In this document: in pieces, positions 34,057 to 43,775 of the stretch | Numbering within the stretch: position 1 is the stretch's first letter | How the letters are laid out: each line of letters opens with the position of its first letter | Source: Opitutus sp. GAS368 | GTDB taxonomy: Bacteria > Verrucomicrobiota > Verrucomicrobiia > Opitutales > UBA953 | DNA length: 47,619 nt | Assembly: GCA_945866215.1 (NCBI GenBank) | Contig: CAMBGQ010000009.1 | Location: 1 to 47,619 of the forward strand | Direction: 5' to 3' | Position numbers and translations under genes: made by a program | The notes under the pieces: model-generated | Told to the model about the DNA's origin: nothing | Database searches by the model: none | What the model saw: only the letters and a program-made list of their open reading frames with translations

Positions 34057-35433
34057 ATGAGGCTCACCCCTTGGCTCCTCGGCCTACTGGCCTGCGCAAC
34101 GACGGGCTTCGCCGCCCAGCCTTGCCGTATCGAGATCGTGGAGAAGGGCGATGGCTGGCCGGTGCCAGGCGTCGAACTCCGTACGATCCACGGCGCCCGC
34201 TTCGTCTCCGACAATGCCGGACTCATCGCGTTCGATCTCCCCGAACTTATGGGTCGCGAAACTTGGTTCAGCGTCCACGGCCACGGCTACGGCGTGAAGG
34301 CCGACGGCTTCGGCTACTCCGGCGTCCGCCTCACGCCCACCCCGGGTCAGACGCTCAAGGTCACGGTCGAACGCACGATCCTCGCCCGCCGCCTCGGCCG
34401 CCTCACGGGCGCCGGCCTCTTCGCCGAATCCCAGAAACTCGGTGCGCAGCTCGACTGGAAGGAAAGCGGCGTGCTCGGCGCCGACAGTGTGGTGACGGCG
34501 GCACTCGGCGGGAAACTCCTCTGGTTCTGGGGTGACACCAACCTGGCCCACTACCCGCTCGGGATCTTCAATGTCTCCGCGGCGTCGACCGACAAGTTCC
34601 TGCCGCCGGCGAAACCACCCCTGCGCCCGCCCTACGCCTACATCAGTGAACGTAAGACCGCCCAGAGCGAACTGCGCCCGCGCGGCGTGGCGAAGGTGCC
34701 CGGCGATGGCCCGACCTGGATCTGGGGCGCGGTGACCTTGCCCGATGCCAAAGGCGTGCCGCACCTCGTCGCCTCCGCCGTGAAGACGAAGGGCGAGATG
34801 CACGCGTATCGCTGGGACCTCGTCGAGTGGAATCCGCACGAAGAACTCTTCCACCCTATCGATACCGTGTGGACCGAAGACGCGGCCCACCCGAAAGCCC
34901 CACCGATGCCAGAAGGACACGCGGTGCCCTGGATGGACTCCGTCGGGCGTAAATGGATTTTGTTCTGCAATCCATTCCCGACCCTACGCACACCCGCGAC
35001 CTACGAAGGCTGGAAGAATCCGGAGAACTGGAAGCCCCTGCGCGCCGCGACCGCCGCCGCCACGCCGAGCGGCGAGGCCATCGCGGTCCACCGCGGCCAT
35101 ATCGCCTGGCACCCGTGGAGTCGCAAGTGGCTCGCAATCTTCACGCAGAAGGCGGGCCAGCCTTCCTTCCTTGGCGAGATTTGGCTGGCCGAAGCGACGG
35201 AACCCTTCGGCCCTTGGGGCAATGCCCGCAAGGTTCTTTCGCACGACGATTATACGTTCTACAATCCGGTCCTGCACCCAGAGTTTTTCCACGCCGATTC
35301 GCCGGTGATCCATTTCGAAGGCACCTACACGACGATGTTCTCTGGTAATAAGCAGCCGACGCCACGCTGGGAATATAACCAGGTGCTCTACCAGCTCGAC
35401 CTGTCGAAACCGCCCTTCGTCGCGGGAAAATAA
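34057..35433 (+). CDS. Exported protein, propeller-like hydrolase-type domain after a beta-sandwich
   Basis: 458 residues. MRLTPWLLGLLACATTGFAAQ is a signal peptide. Residues about 25-105 look like a carboxypeptidase-regulatory/transthyretin-like beta sandwich (GVELRTIHGARFVSDNAGLIAFD). The remaining 330 residues contain repeated W-x-W/GDTN-type strands (LLWFWGDTNLAHYP, TWIWGAVTLPDAKG, HAVPWMDSVGRKWILF, HIAWHPWSRKWLAIF) suggesting a five-bladed propeller like DUF4185 or glycoside hydrolases of that fold. No enzyme activity can be assigned. Confidence 0.6.
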   Translation: MRLTPWLLGLLACATTGFAAQPCRIEIVEKGDGWPVPGVELRTIHGARFVSDNAGLIAFDLPELMGRETWFSVHGHGYGVKADGFGYSGVRLTPTPGQTLKVTVERTILARRLGRLTGAGLFAESQKLGAQLDWKESGVLGADSVVTAALGGKLLWFWGDTNLAHYPLGIFNVSAASTDKFLPPAKPPLRPPYAYISERKTAQSELRPRGVAKVPGDGPTWIWGAVTLPDAKGVPHLVASAVKTKGEMHAYRWDLVEWNPHEELFHPIDTVWTEDAAHPKAPPMPEGHAVPWMDSVGRKWILFCNPFPTLRTPATYEGWKNPENWKPLRAATAAATPSGEAIAVHRGHIAWHPWSRKWLAIFTQKAGQPSFLGEIWLAEATEPFGPWGNARKVLSHDDYTFYNPVLHPEFFHADSPVIHFEGTYTTMFSGNKQPTPRWEYNQVLYQLDLSKPPFVAGK

Positions 35434-35479
35434 AAGCCGGTCCGCTTGACCCGCCCACCTGGGCGAGAATGTTAGCGGC

Positions 35480-36211
35480 GTGAACGACGCCACCGAACAA
35501 CTCTTGCGCGCCCGCGTCCGCCCGACGCGTCGCCCAGTCATGCGCCAGCGTTGGGATGACTTGTTCTTCCTGCATTGGGAATATGCACCGGAGGCGATCC
35601 AGTCCCGCCTCCCCGCCGGCCTCACGGTCGATACCTTCGAAGGCAAGGCGCACCTCGGCGTCGTGGGCTTCCGCATGAACGCGGTGCGCCCCCTTGGCCT
35701 ACCCGCCCTCCCCTGGCTTTCGTATTTCAATGAGCTGAACGTCCGCACCTATGTGCGCGACGCCGCCGGCGAACCAGGCGTCTGGTTCTTCTCGCTCGAT
35801 TGCGATCGCGCCCCGGCCGTCATCATCGCCCGCGCGTTCTTCGGACTGCCCTACGAACATGCGGCGATGTCCGGCGGGCCCGGACTCGCGCAGTCCTGCC
35901 GGCGTCGCGGGCAGCCCGAGACGGCGCGCTTCGCCTGGTCCGCCGCCGGGGCTCCGCAGGCCGCCACGCCTGGCTCGCTCGCATTCCACCTCGCCGAACG
36001 CTACAGCTTCTTCTCAGTCCGCGGCGGCCAGCTCGTCCGCGGCCAGGTGCATCACGCGCCTTATGAACTCCGCCCGGCGACGGCCACGGCCTGGAGCGAC
36101 CTGCCACTCCACTGGGACGGCTTCGACGTCGGCGGCCACGCACCCGCATTCGCCCACTGTTGCCAAGGTGTAGCCATCGAGGCTTTCTCCCTGGTGCCCG
36201 CCCATGCGTAA
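35480..36211 (+). CDS. DUF2071 (YqjF-like) protein
   Basis: 243 residues starting at GTG 35480. RPVMRQRWDDLFFLHWEYAPEAIQSRLPAGLTVDTFEGKA is the DUF2071 opening, and GVWFFSLDCDRAPAVIIARAFFGLPY and RYSFFSVRGGQLVRGQVHHAPY are later blocks. Function unknown; the fold is related to acetoacetate decarboxylase-like barrels. It overlaps the HAD gene by eight bases, so they are probably coupled. Confidence 0.85.
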   Translation: MNDATEQLLRARVRPTRRPVMRQRWDDLFFLHWEYAPEAIQSRLPAGLTVDTFEGKAHLGVVGFRMNAVRPLGLPALPWLSYFNELNVRTYVRDAAGEPGVWFFSLDCDRAPAVIIARAFFGLPYEHAAMSGGPGLAQSCRRRGQPETARFAWSAAGAPQAATPGSLAFHLAERYSFFSVRGGQLVRGQVHHAPYELRPATATAWSDLPLHWDGFDVGGHAPAFAHCCQGVAIEAFSLVPAHA

Positions 36212-36854
36212 GAAGCTCACCGACTATCGTCACGCCGTCTGGGATTGGAACGGCACGCTGCTCGACGACACGTGGCTGTGCTGCGCCTCGTTAAACCGGC
36301 TACTCAAGGAAGACGGCCACCCGCTCGTCGATCCAGTCCGCTACCGCGAAATCTTCCAGTTCCCCGTCATCAAGGTCTACCAGGCCATCGGCTTCACGCC
36401 CGACGAGGATTCCTTCCGCGCGATGTCCGTCCGCTTCATGGCCGCCTACGAAGAACGTAAGGCGGAGTGCCGCCTGCACCCGCACGCGGAGACGCTCCTC
36501 GACGGGCTCACGGCGGCCGGGCTCACGCACTCGGTGCTCTCGGCCTATGAGCGCAGCCTGCTCGCGACGACGCTCACGCAATACGGGCTCAATCACCACT
36601 TCATCAAGGCCTGCGGCGGACACGACATCCACGCTGGCAGCAAGGAGGAGCGCGCGCGCCTCCATCTTTCCGATCTGGCCCATCGCCCAGAGGACGTGAT
36701 CTACCTCGGCGATACCGCCCACGACGCCGAAGCCGCTGCCGCCATGGGCGTCGACTGCGTGCTGACCGCCCACGGCCACCAGGACCGCGTGCGCCTCCAA
36801 GGCTTGGGCGTCCGGGTCGTCGACGGGTTCGCCGAACTGGTGGCCGAACTCTAG
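36204..36854 (+). CDS. HAD-superfamily hydrolase (phosphoglycolate phosphatase-like)
   Basis: 216 residues. Motif I is WDWNGTLLDD (nucleophile Asp, with N in place of the common D two residues on). Motif II lies at HSVLSAYERS, and motif IV at VIYLGDTAHDAEAAAAMGV. It has an alpha-helical cap typical of subfamily IA. The DxN-G-T variant is seen in some active members. Substrate not assignable. Confidence 0.85.
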   Translation: MRKKLTDYRHAVWDWNGTLLDDTWLCCASLNRLLKEDGHPLVDPVRYREIFQFPVIKVYQAIGFTPDEDSFRAMSVRFMAAYEERKAECRLHPHAETLLDGLTAAGLTHSVLSAYERSLLATTLTQYGLNHHFIKACGGHDIHAGSKEERARLHLSDLAHRPEDVIYLGDTAHDAEAAAAMGVDCVLTAHGHQDRVRLQGLGVRVVDGFAELVAEL

Positions 36855-36951
36855 GCCCCGGGACCCGCCGCGGGGCAAACTATTCACAGACCTGCGTTAA
36901 GGTTGCCCCAGGGCGGCTTGTTGGGTTCTGATGCCTTACCCCGTCCACCCC

Positions 36952-37077
36952 ATGACCCTTTTTGCGGATCAACCCCCTCTCTCGCCGGATTTCACCGACA
37001 CCCCTTGGCTCTTCCTCACGCTCGCCATCCTCGTCGCTTTTTCCATCTACCTCATCCTCCGCTCCAAACGTAAATAA
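36952..37077 (+). CDS. Small single-span membrane protein upstream of acs
   Basis: 41 codons. The ORF ATG 36952 to TAA 37075 encodes a Pro/Asp-rich start (TLFADQPPLSPDFTDTP), one clear membrane segment (WLFLTLAILVAFSIYLILR) and a basic SKRK tail. It lies one base before the acs ATG (TAA-C-ATG), so translation is probably coupled. An in-frame ATG at 36931 would add seven residues. Length and coupling argue for a real gene, but no family is recognised and conservation cannot be checked. Confidence 0.55.
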   Translation: MTLFADQPPLSPDFTDTPWLFLTLAILVAFSIYLILRSKRK

Positions 37078-37078
37078 C

Positions 37079-39121
<2,043 letters not shown>

Positions 39122-39143
39122 GGTTAATAATCAGCCCGTCCGA

Positions 39144-39168
39144 AACCCCGACACTGTCGGGGTTTTTT
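39144..39168 (+). terminator. Intrinsic terminator after acs
   Basis: Stem AACCCCGAC / GTCGGGGTT with loop ACT, six T at 39163-39168. It starts 23 bases after the acs stop. Confidence 0.93.
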
Positions 39169-39173
39169 GTTTG

Positions 39174-39391
39174 GAGCCATGACTCAAAGGGAAACCGGAT
39201 GTTTAGCTGGGGTGCCTTGAGGTAGGGGCGCGACTGCGTCGCGTCCGTGGGCGGACGGATGTCATTAGGTCCGGCAGCTTACCCGGCTCATCGATTCTGT
39301 CTCGGCGAACGGACGCCACGCAGTGGCGCCCCTACCCGATGCATATCCCCAGCCTCCTCCCGGTCTCCGGCCTCCCCTTGAGTTATGGCTC
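39174..39391 (+). repeat. Long REPIN-like inverted repeat, copy A
   Basis: 218-base unit with inverted ends (GAGCCATGACTCAA at 39174, matched by the reverse complement of TTGAGTTATGGCTC ending at 39391). Inside are two head-to-head REP units: 39222-39247 (+), GTAGGG with arms GCGCGAC and GTCGCGT around TGC, and 39310-39335 (-) with arms GCGCCAC and GTGGCGT around TGC. The 115-base core 39221-39336 recurs inverted at 46791-46905 with most positions matching, including matched changes within stems. A related copy is at 40810-40933. Between the REPs no ORF is seen. Confidence 0.85.
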
Positions 39392-39393
39392 TA

Positions 39394-39449
39394 GGTAGGG
39401 CTGACCACCCTTGGTCAGCCGCGGTTGAGCGAGGGCGCTCAACCCTACC
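39394..39449 (+). repeat. Compact head-to-head REP doublet, copy A
   Basis: GTAGGG, 7-base stem CTGACCA/TGGTCAG with loop CCCT, central CCGCGG palindrome, stem TTGAGCG/CGCTCAA with loop AGGG, then CCCTAC. Both halves read GTAGGG-stem-CCCT-stem-CCGCGG when each is read on its own strand. The left and right loops are exact complements of each other. The same architecture with different stems is at 46965-47022. Confidence 0.85.
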
Positions 39450-39458
39450 TCACGACAA

Positions 39459-39485
39459 GCGGATGCGATGTCATCGCATCCCTAC
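39459..39485 (-). repeat. Single REP unit
   Basis: On the minus strand: GTAGGG, arms ATGCGAT and ATCGCAT around GAC, then CCGC. Perfect 7-bp stem. It lies just upstream of the tandem-heptamer module. Confidence 0.7.
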
Positions 39486-39486
39486 C

Positions 39487-39560
39487 CCGCCACCCGCCAC
39501 CCGGGCCCGCCACCCGCCACCTGAAGCTTGTCTCTCCCTATACTCGATACTCCATACTCT
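39487..39560 (+). repeat. Tandem-heptamer plus direct-repeat module, copy A
   Basis: CCGCCAC twice, a CCGGGC break, CCGCCAC twice, then CTGAAGCTTGTCTCTCCC and TATACTCGATACTCCATAC. The same order of parts is at 40945-41017. It lies 45 bases before the TlpA-like ATG. The gap 39122-39604 (483 bases) holds the acs terminator and these repeats, and no gene. Confidence 0.8.
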
Positions 39561-39604
39561 ATTTGGCGGTTTGCCTCCCTCCGCCCTCCCCCTATATCAC
39601 ACCC

Positions 39605-40735
39605 ATGCGCACCCTGCTCCTGCTGCTGCTCACAACCACCCTTTCCGCCGCCGGCCTGAAAGTCGGCGATCCCGCCCCTGCCACCCGGCCCGAGTCGATG
39701 CTCCAAGGCGAAGCGGTGAAAGAATTCAAGAAGGGCGAAATCTACGTCTTCGAATGCTGGGCAAGCTGGTGCGGACCGTGCGTCGCCGCGATTCCCCATC
39801 TCGACGACCTGCACAAGCGGATGGGCAAGAAGGGTATCGTGATCACCGGCGTCAATGTCTGGGAAGCCGAACGCGATGCGGCCTCCGCCCAACGCGCGAA
39901 AGATTTCCTCAAGGCCCAAGGTGACAAGATGTCGTACCGCGTCGCCGTCGGCGGCAAGGCCTTCGTCAAGGACTGGCTCGAAGCCGCCGAAGTAAACGGA
40001 ATCCCGCACGCGTTCGTCGTCGCCGAGGGAAAAATTGCTTGGATGGGCCATCCGATTGAACTGACCGCCGAGATGCTCGGCGACATCCTCACGGGTACGC
40101 CCCTCGCCGCCGCCGCGCCAATCGTCGAGAAAATCCCGTCGCGCCGACCGGGTAAGCCGGCCGTTCCGGCCAGCACCGCCCCCGGCGATGCGGAAATGGC
40201 CGCTGCCCAGGCGAAGCTCGACGCGCTGACCGAAGCGATGCGCGACCGCGACTGGGACGCCGTCGAGAAAGCCCTCCCGGCCGCCGCCGGCGTGATGCCC
40301 AAGAAAGAAGGTCAGGAGCTCCGCGAATCCGTCGAAGCCCAGATCGGCCTCGCCCGCGGCGACCCGACGAAATTCTACGCGCAGCTGGCCCGGCTCGCCG
40401 ACGAGGAGTTCGACGACGCGGAGGTGATGAACGAAATCGCCTGGCGCCTCCTCACGATGAAGGCCTTTGCGCAGAACCCCAACCTCGCCCTGGCCGAAAA
40501 GTGCGCCGTGCAGGCGGTCAAGCTCACCAAGGAAACCCACGCCGATAAACTCGACACGCTCGCCCGCCTCCGCTGGCTCCAAGGAAAAAAGGAAGAAGCC
40601 CTCCGCTGGCAGATTAAGTCCGTCGAAAAAGCCGAAGCCGGGCGGATGAAGGAAGAAGTGCAGAAGACGCTCGACGCGATGCTCAAGGGCGTGCTACCCC
40701 CCGCCGACGACGAGGAAGAAGACCCCGCCCGCTAA
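39605..40735 (+). CDS. Exported thioredoxin-like (TlpA-type) protein with helical repeat C terminus
   Basis: 376 residues. MRTLLLLLLTTTLSAAGLKV is a signal peptide. Residues about 20-175 are a TlpA/ResA-like thioredoxin domain with WCGPC at 55-59 and the cis-Pro region VNGIPHAFVV, so it is likely a periplasmic disulfide reductase. Residues 200-376 are helical and Ala/Lys-rich with repeat-like EIAWRLLTMKAFAQNPNLALAEKC segments that resemble TPR-type tails. ATG 39605 is chosen; the longer open frame runs into the repeat block. Repeats lie on both sides of the gene. Confidence 0.85.
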   Translation: MRTLLLLLLTTTLSAAGLKVGDPAPATRPESMLQGEAVKEFKKGEIYVFECWASWCGPCVAAIPHLDDLHKRMGKKGIVITGVNVWEAERDAASAQRAKDFLKAQGDKMSYRVAVGGKAFVKDWLEAAEVNGIPHAFVVAEGKIAWMGHPIELTAEMLGDILTGTPLAAAAPIVEKIPSRRPGKPAVPASTAPGDAEMAAAQAKLDALTEAMRDRDWDAVEKALPAAAGVMPKKEGQELRESVEAQIGLARGDPTKFYAQLARLADEEFDDAEVMNEIAWRLLTMKAFAQNPNLALAEKCAVQAVKLTKETHADKLDTLARLRWLQGKKEEALRWQIKSVEKAEAGRMKEEVQKTLDAMLKGVLPPADDEEEDPAR

Positions 40736-40769
40736 GCGCGGGAACTCATGTCACTCGAATCAATGGCAC

Positions 40770-40933
40770 CAGGCTTCCGGTCTCCCTTTGATTTTGAGCC
40801 TCTGTCTTGGGTAGGGACGTGATTGCCATCACGTCCGTTCGCGGACGGACCTAAGAAATCATCGAATCCAACTAAGACCCGGCAGCTCCCTCCTTCGGAT
40901 TCGAACGGCGGCGATAGCAATCACCGCCCTACC
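40770..40933 (+). repeat. REPIN-like repeat, copy B, with spacer module
   Basis: 40770-40809 holds a spacer module (TTCCGGTCTCCCTTTGATTT) also found near the other copies. REP units are at 40811-40837 (+), arms ACGTGAT and ATCACGT around TGCC, and 40906-40932 (-), arms CGGCGAT and ATCACCG with one mismatch. Between them CGTCCG and CGGACGGA recur as in copy A, and GGCAGCT is shared. The gap 40736-41021 (286 bases) has no gene. Confidence 0.75.
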
Positions 40934-40944
40934 CAATACCAATC

Positions 40945-41017
40945 CCGCCACCTGCCACCCAGGGCTGCCACCTGCCACCCGAAGCTTGTCTCTCCCTATA
41001 CTCGATACTCGATACTC
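40945..41017 (+). repeat. Tandem-heptamer plus direct-repeat module, copy B
   Basis: CCGCCAC, CTGCCAC, CCAGGG, CTGCCAC twice, then CCGAAGCTTGTCTCTCCC and TATACTCGATACTCGATAC. It ends four bases before the ATG of the Tat lipoprotein gene. Same part order as 39487-39560. Confidence 0.8.
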
Positions 41018-41021
41018 TCCC

Positions 41022-42284
41022 ATGCTCCCCCGCCGCGACTTCCTGAAACTCTCCGCCCTCGCCTCGCTCGGCGCGTTCACCGGTTGCGCCACCGCCCCGC
41101 AGTCCGCCCGCATCCGGCCGATCACGCACGGCCCGAAGTTCCACTGGCGCGGCTACTACGATAAATTCCTGTTCTCGGCCGACGACCGCTTCGTGCTCTC
41201 CAATGAGGTCGACTTCGAAGGCCGCTCGCCGACGAAAGCCGACTCAATTCGCGTCGGGATGGTCGACACTCAGGACAATGACCGGTGGATCGACCTGGGT
41301 GGCTCCAATGCCTGGAACTGGCAACAAGGCTGCATGCTCCAATGGCTCCCAGGCTCCGACCGCGACGTGGCCTGGAATGACCGCGCCGACGGTCAGTTCG
41401 TCACGCGCATCCTCGACGTGAAATCCGGCCGCACGCGCACGCTGCCGCAGCCGTTCTATACGTTCAGTCCCGACGGCAAGACGGTCTTCGCGCCCGACTT
41501 CGCACGACTCGACGTCTGCCGCCCGGGCTACGGCTACGCCACCGGCGCCGAGCGTGACATCTGGAAGCTTTCGCCAACCCCCGACGACATCGGCATCTGG
41601 CGGATGGATGTCGCTACGGGCCAACAACGCCTGCTCTTCTCGCTCGCCGAGGCGGCCAAGATTCCCTTCACCGGCCCGGCGAACGTCGCCTTTAAGCCAG
41701 GCGCAATCCATTGGTTCAATCACCTGCTCTGCAACACGGACGGCACGCGCTTGTTCTTCTTGCACCGCTGGCGTAATCCCGGCGACAAGGCCGCCTTCCG
41801 CACGCGCGCGCTCACGATCGATGTCAACGGCGGCAAGGTCCACGTCATGGACCCCAACGGCGGCACCTCGCACTTCGTCTGGCGCGACCCGCAGCATATC
41901 TTCGCCTGGGCTTGGCACCCTTCGCACGGCGAACGCTTCTACGTCTACAAAGACCTGAGCGACGAGGTCACGGTGGTGGGTAAGGACGCGATGCCGAACA
42001 ACGGCCATAACACCTACCTGCCGAATACGAATAACGAGTGGGTGCTCAACGATACCTACCCGCAGGGCCCCGAGAAGCTGCAACGGCCTTACCTTTATCA
42101 CATCCCAACCAACCGCCGCATCGAGGTCGGGGCCTTCCCGACCGTCGCCGCCATCAACGGTAAGGAGTGGCGCTGCGATACGCACCCTTCCGCCAGCCGC
42201 AGCGGACGCCAGTTCTGCTTCGACTCCGCCCACGCCGGCGGGCGCCAAGTCTACTTGGCCGACATCGCCGGGCTGCTGGGTTGA
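41022..42284 (+). CDS. Tat-exported lipoprotein, beta-propeller (oligogalacturonate lyase-like)
   Basis: 420 residues. MLPRRDFLKLSALASLGAFTGC carries a twin-arginine signal with lipoprotein Cys22. The rest has repeated strand patterns typical of a beta propeller: LWRMD-type IGIWRMDVATGQQRLLFSL, NHLLCNTDGTRLFFLHRWR, IFAWAWHPSHGERFYVY and the closing EWRCDTHPSASRSGRQFCFDS. The last block (CDTHPxxSxxGxxxCFDS) resembles PL22 oligogalacturonate lyase-type propellers; catalytic identity not proven. The ATG lies directly after a direct-repeat module; the 'MSLPILDTRY' run-on upstream is repeat DNA. Confidence 0.75.
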   Translation: MLPRRDFLKLSALASLGAFTGCATAPQSARIRPITHGPKFHWRGYYDKFLFSADDRFVLSNEVDFEGRSPTKADSIRVGMVDTQDNDRWIDLGGSNAWNWQQGCMLQWLPGSDRDVAWNDRADGQFVTRILDVKSGRTRTLPQPFYTFSPDGKTVFAPDFARLDVCRPGYGYATGAERDIWKLSPTPDDIGIWRMDVATGQQRLLFSLAEAAKIPFTGPANVAFKPGAIHWFNHLLCNTDGTRLFFLHRWRNPGDKAAFRTRALTIDVNGGKVHVMDPNGGTSHFVWRDPQHIFAWAWHPSHGERFYVYKDLSDEVTVVGKDAMPNNGHNTYLPNTNNEWVLNDTYPQGPEKLQRPYLYHIPTNRRIEVGAFPTVAAINGKEWRCDTHPSASRSGRQFCFDSAHAGGRQVYLADIAGLLG

Positions 42285-42350
42285 GCCGTCACGGTTCTGT
42301 CACTCAATCGCGCTTCCCATCCGGCGGAGGGGCCTGCATAGTCGCTTCCG

Positions 42351-43775
42351 ATGGCCACCCGTAGCGCACTCGAGCAATCCCGCTCCGCTCTCCACCTCCG
42401 CCTCTTGGCCGCACAGCGCCGCCTGGTCGCGAAGCAGCAGAGCGCCGTCATCGTCATCGGCGGCAGCGACCGCCTCGCCGCCTCCTCGCTCGCCAACCAG
42501 CTGACGGAGTGGTTCGACTCGCGCACCGTCCGCATCTGCGCGCCGACGGTCCAAGCGTCTCCGAAGCACCCTTTCCTGTGGCCCTACTGGCAGGACATGC
42601 CGGCCAAGGGCCGCCTCACGATCGTGGTTGGCGATTGGCTCACCCGCACGGCGATCCAAGCGGGCCATGACGAACTCTCCGGCGACGCCCTCCGCATGCG
42701 CCTGAAATCCCTCCGCACGTTCGAGGAACTGCTCGCCGCCGATGGGACGTCGGTGGTGAAAATCTGGATCGACTCGTCCGAGAAACTCCTGCGCAAACGC
42801 CTCCGCGAGGCCGAAGACACCGACGCCGAGGGCTGGGTCGTCGACGCCGACGACTTGCTCCTCGCCAAGAAGCGGGGCCACACCCTCGCCCGCGAACTCC
42901 GCTCCCAAGGTAGCGGTAAAAACCTGCCGTGGAAGGTTATCAGCGGCGGCGGCGAGACAAAACACCGCGACTTGCTGGCGGGCCTGGCCATCACCGCACA
43001 GCTCAACCAAGCCGCACGCCGCCGCCCCGCGACCAAGGCTAAGAAGCCCAGCGGACGACCGCGCGGGCTCCTCGAAAGCGCCTCGCCACACCCGACCCTC
43101 GATAAGAAAGGCTACAGCCAGCAGATGGTGAAGCTGCAAACCCGCCTCGGTCGCCTCTCTCGCCTCGCCGCCGCAAAAGGGCTCTCGACGATGGTCGTGC
43201 TCGAAGGCCCCGACGCCGCCGGCAAGGGTGGCGCGATTCGCCGTCTCTGCGGGCTGCTCGACGCCGCCCACTACCAAGTCTTCCCGACGCCAGCCCCCAC
43301 GCCGGAAGAAAAGGCCCGCCACTACCTCTGGCGCTTCTGGAACAAGGTGCCCGCCCCCGGCCATCTTGCGGTCTTCGATCGCTCCTGGTTCGGCCGCGTG
43401 ATGGTTGAACGCGTCGAGGGTTTTGCCAAGGACGCCGAATGGGCCCGCGCCTACGCGGAGATCAATGACTTCGAGGCCCGCCTCGCCGAAACGGGTATGG
43501 TGGTGCTCAAACTCTGGATCAACCTCTCGAAGGAAGAACAGCTGCGCCGCTTCCACGCTCGCGAACAGTCCCCGCACAAGCGGCATAAGATGACGAAGGA
43601 AGATTACCGCAACCGCAAGAAGTGGGATGCTAACCTGCGCGCAGCCGAAGACATGATTGCGCGCACCGACACGCCCCACGCCCCTTGGGTGGTGGTCTCG
43701 GGCGACGACAAGCGCTACGCGCGCGTGGCGACCCTCAAGGCCGTTTGCCGCGCGTTGGCCGACCGCCTCGACTAA
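42351..43775 (+). CDS. Polyphosphate kinase 2-family enzyme with two domains (PAP type)
   Basis: 474 residues. The C-terminal PPK2 domain has Walker A EGPDAAGKGGAIRRL, the lid region KVPAPGHLAVFDRSWFGRVMVERVEGF and the W-x-V-V-S-G-D-D-K-R closing. The N-terminal half has a degenerate related domain (VIVIGGSDRLAASSLANQL), as in two-domain polyphosphate:AMP phosphotransferases. It likely transfers phosphate from polyphosphate to a nucleotide (AMP best guess). Its 3' end overlaps mutY on the other strand by 41 bases. Confidence 0.82.
   Translation: MATRSALEQSRSALHLRLLAAQRRLVAKQQSAVIVIGGSDRLAASSLANQLTEWFDSRTVRICAPTVQASPKHPFLWPYWQDMPAKGRLTIVVGDWLTRTAIQAGHDELSGDALRMRLKSLRTFEELLAADGTSVVKIWIDSSEKLLRKRLREAEDTDAEGWVVDADDLLLAKKRGHTLARELRSQGSGKNLPWKVISGGGETKHRDLLAGLAITAQLNQAARRRPATKAKKPSGRPRGLLESASPHPTLDKKGYSQQMVKLQTRLGRLSRLAAAKGLSTMVVLEGPDAAGKGGAIRRLCGLLDAAHYQVFPTPAPTPEEKARHYLWRFWNKVPAPGHLAVFDRSWFGRVMVERVEGFAKDAEWARAYAEINDFEARLAETGMVVLKLWINLSKEEQLRRFHAREQSPHKRHKMTKEDYRNRKKWDANLRAAEDMIARTDTPHAPWVVVSGDDKRYARVATLKAVCRALADRLD

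Noticed and set aside
36855-36876. GCCCCG/CGGGGC hairpin after the HAD gene as a terminator.
   Set aside because: Short stem with a 10-base loop and no T-run; not strong enough to annotate.
39425-39604. In-frame extension of the TlpA-like gene through the repeat block.
   Set aside because: The extension is repeat DNA, and a clean signal peptide starts at ATG 39605.
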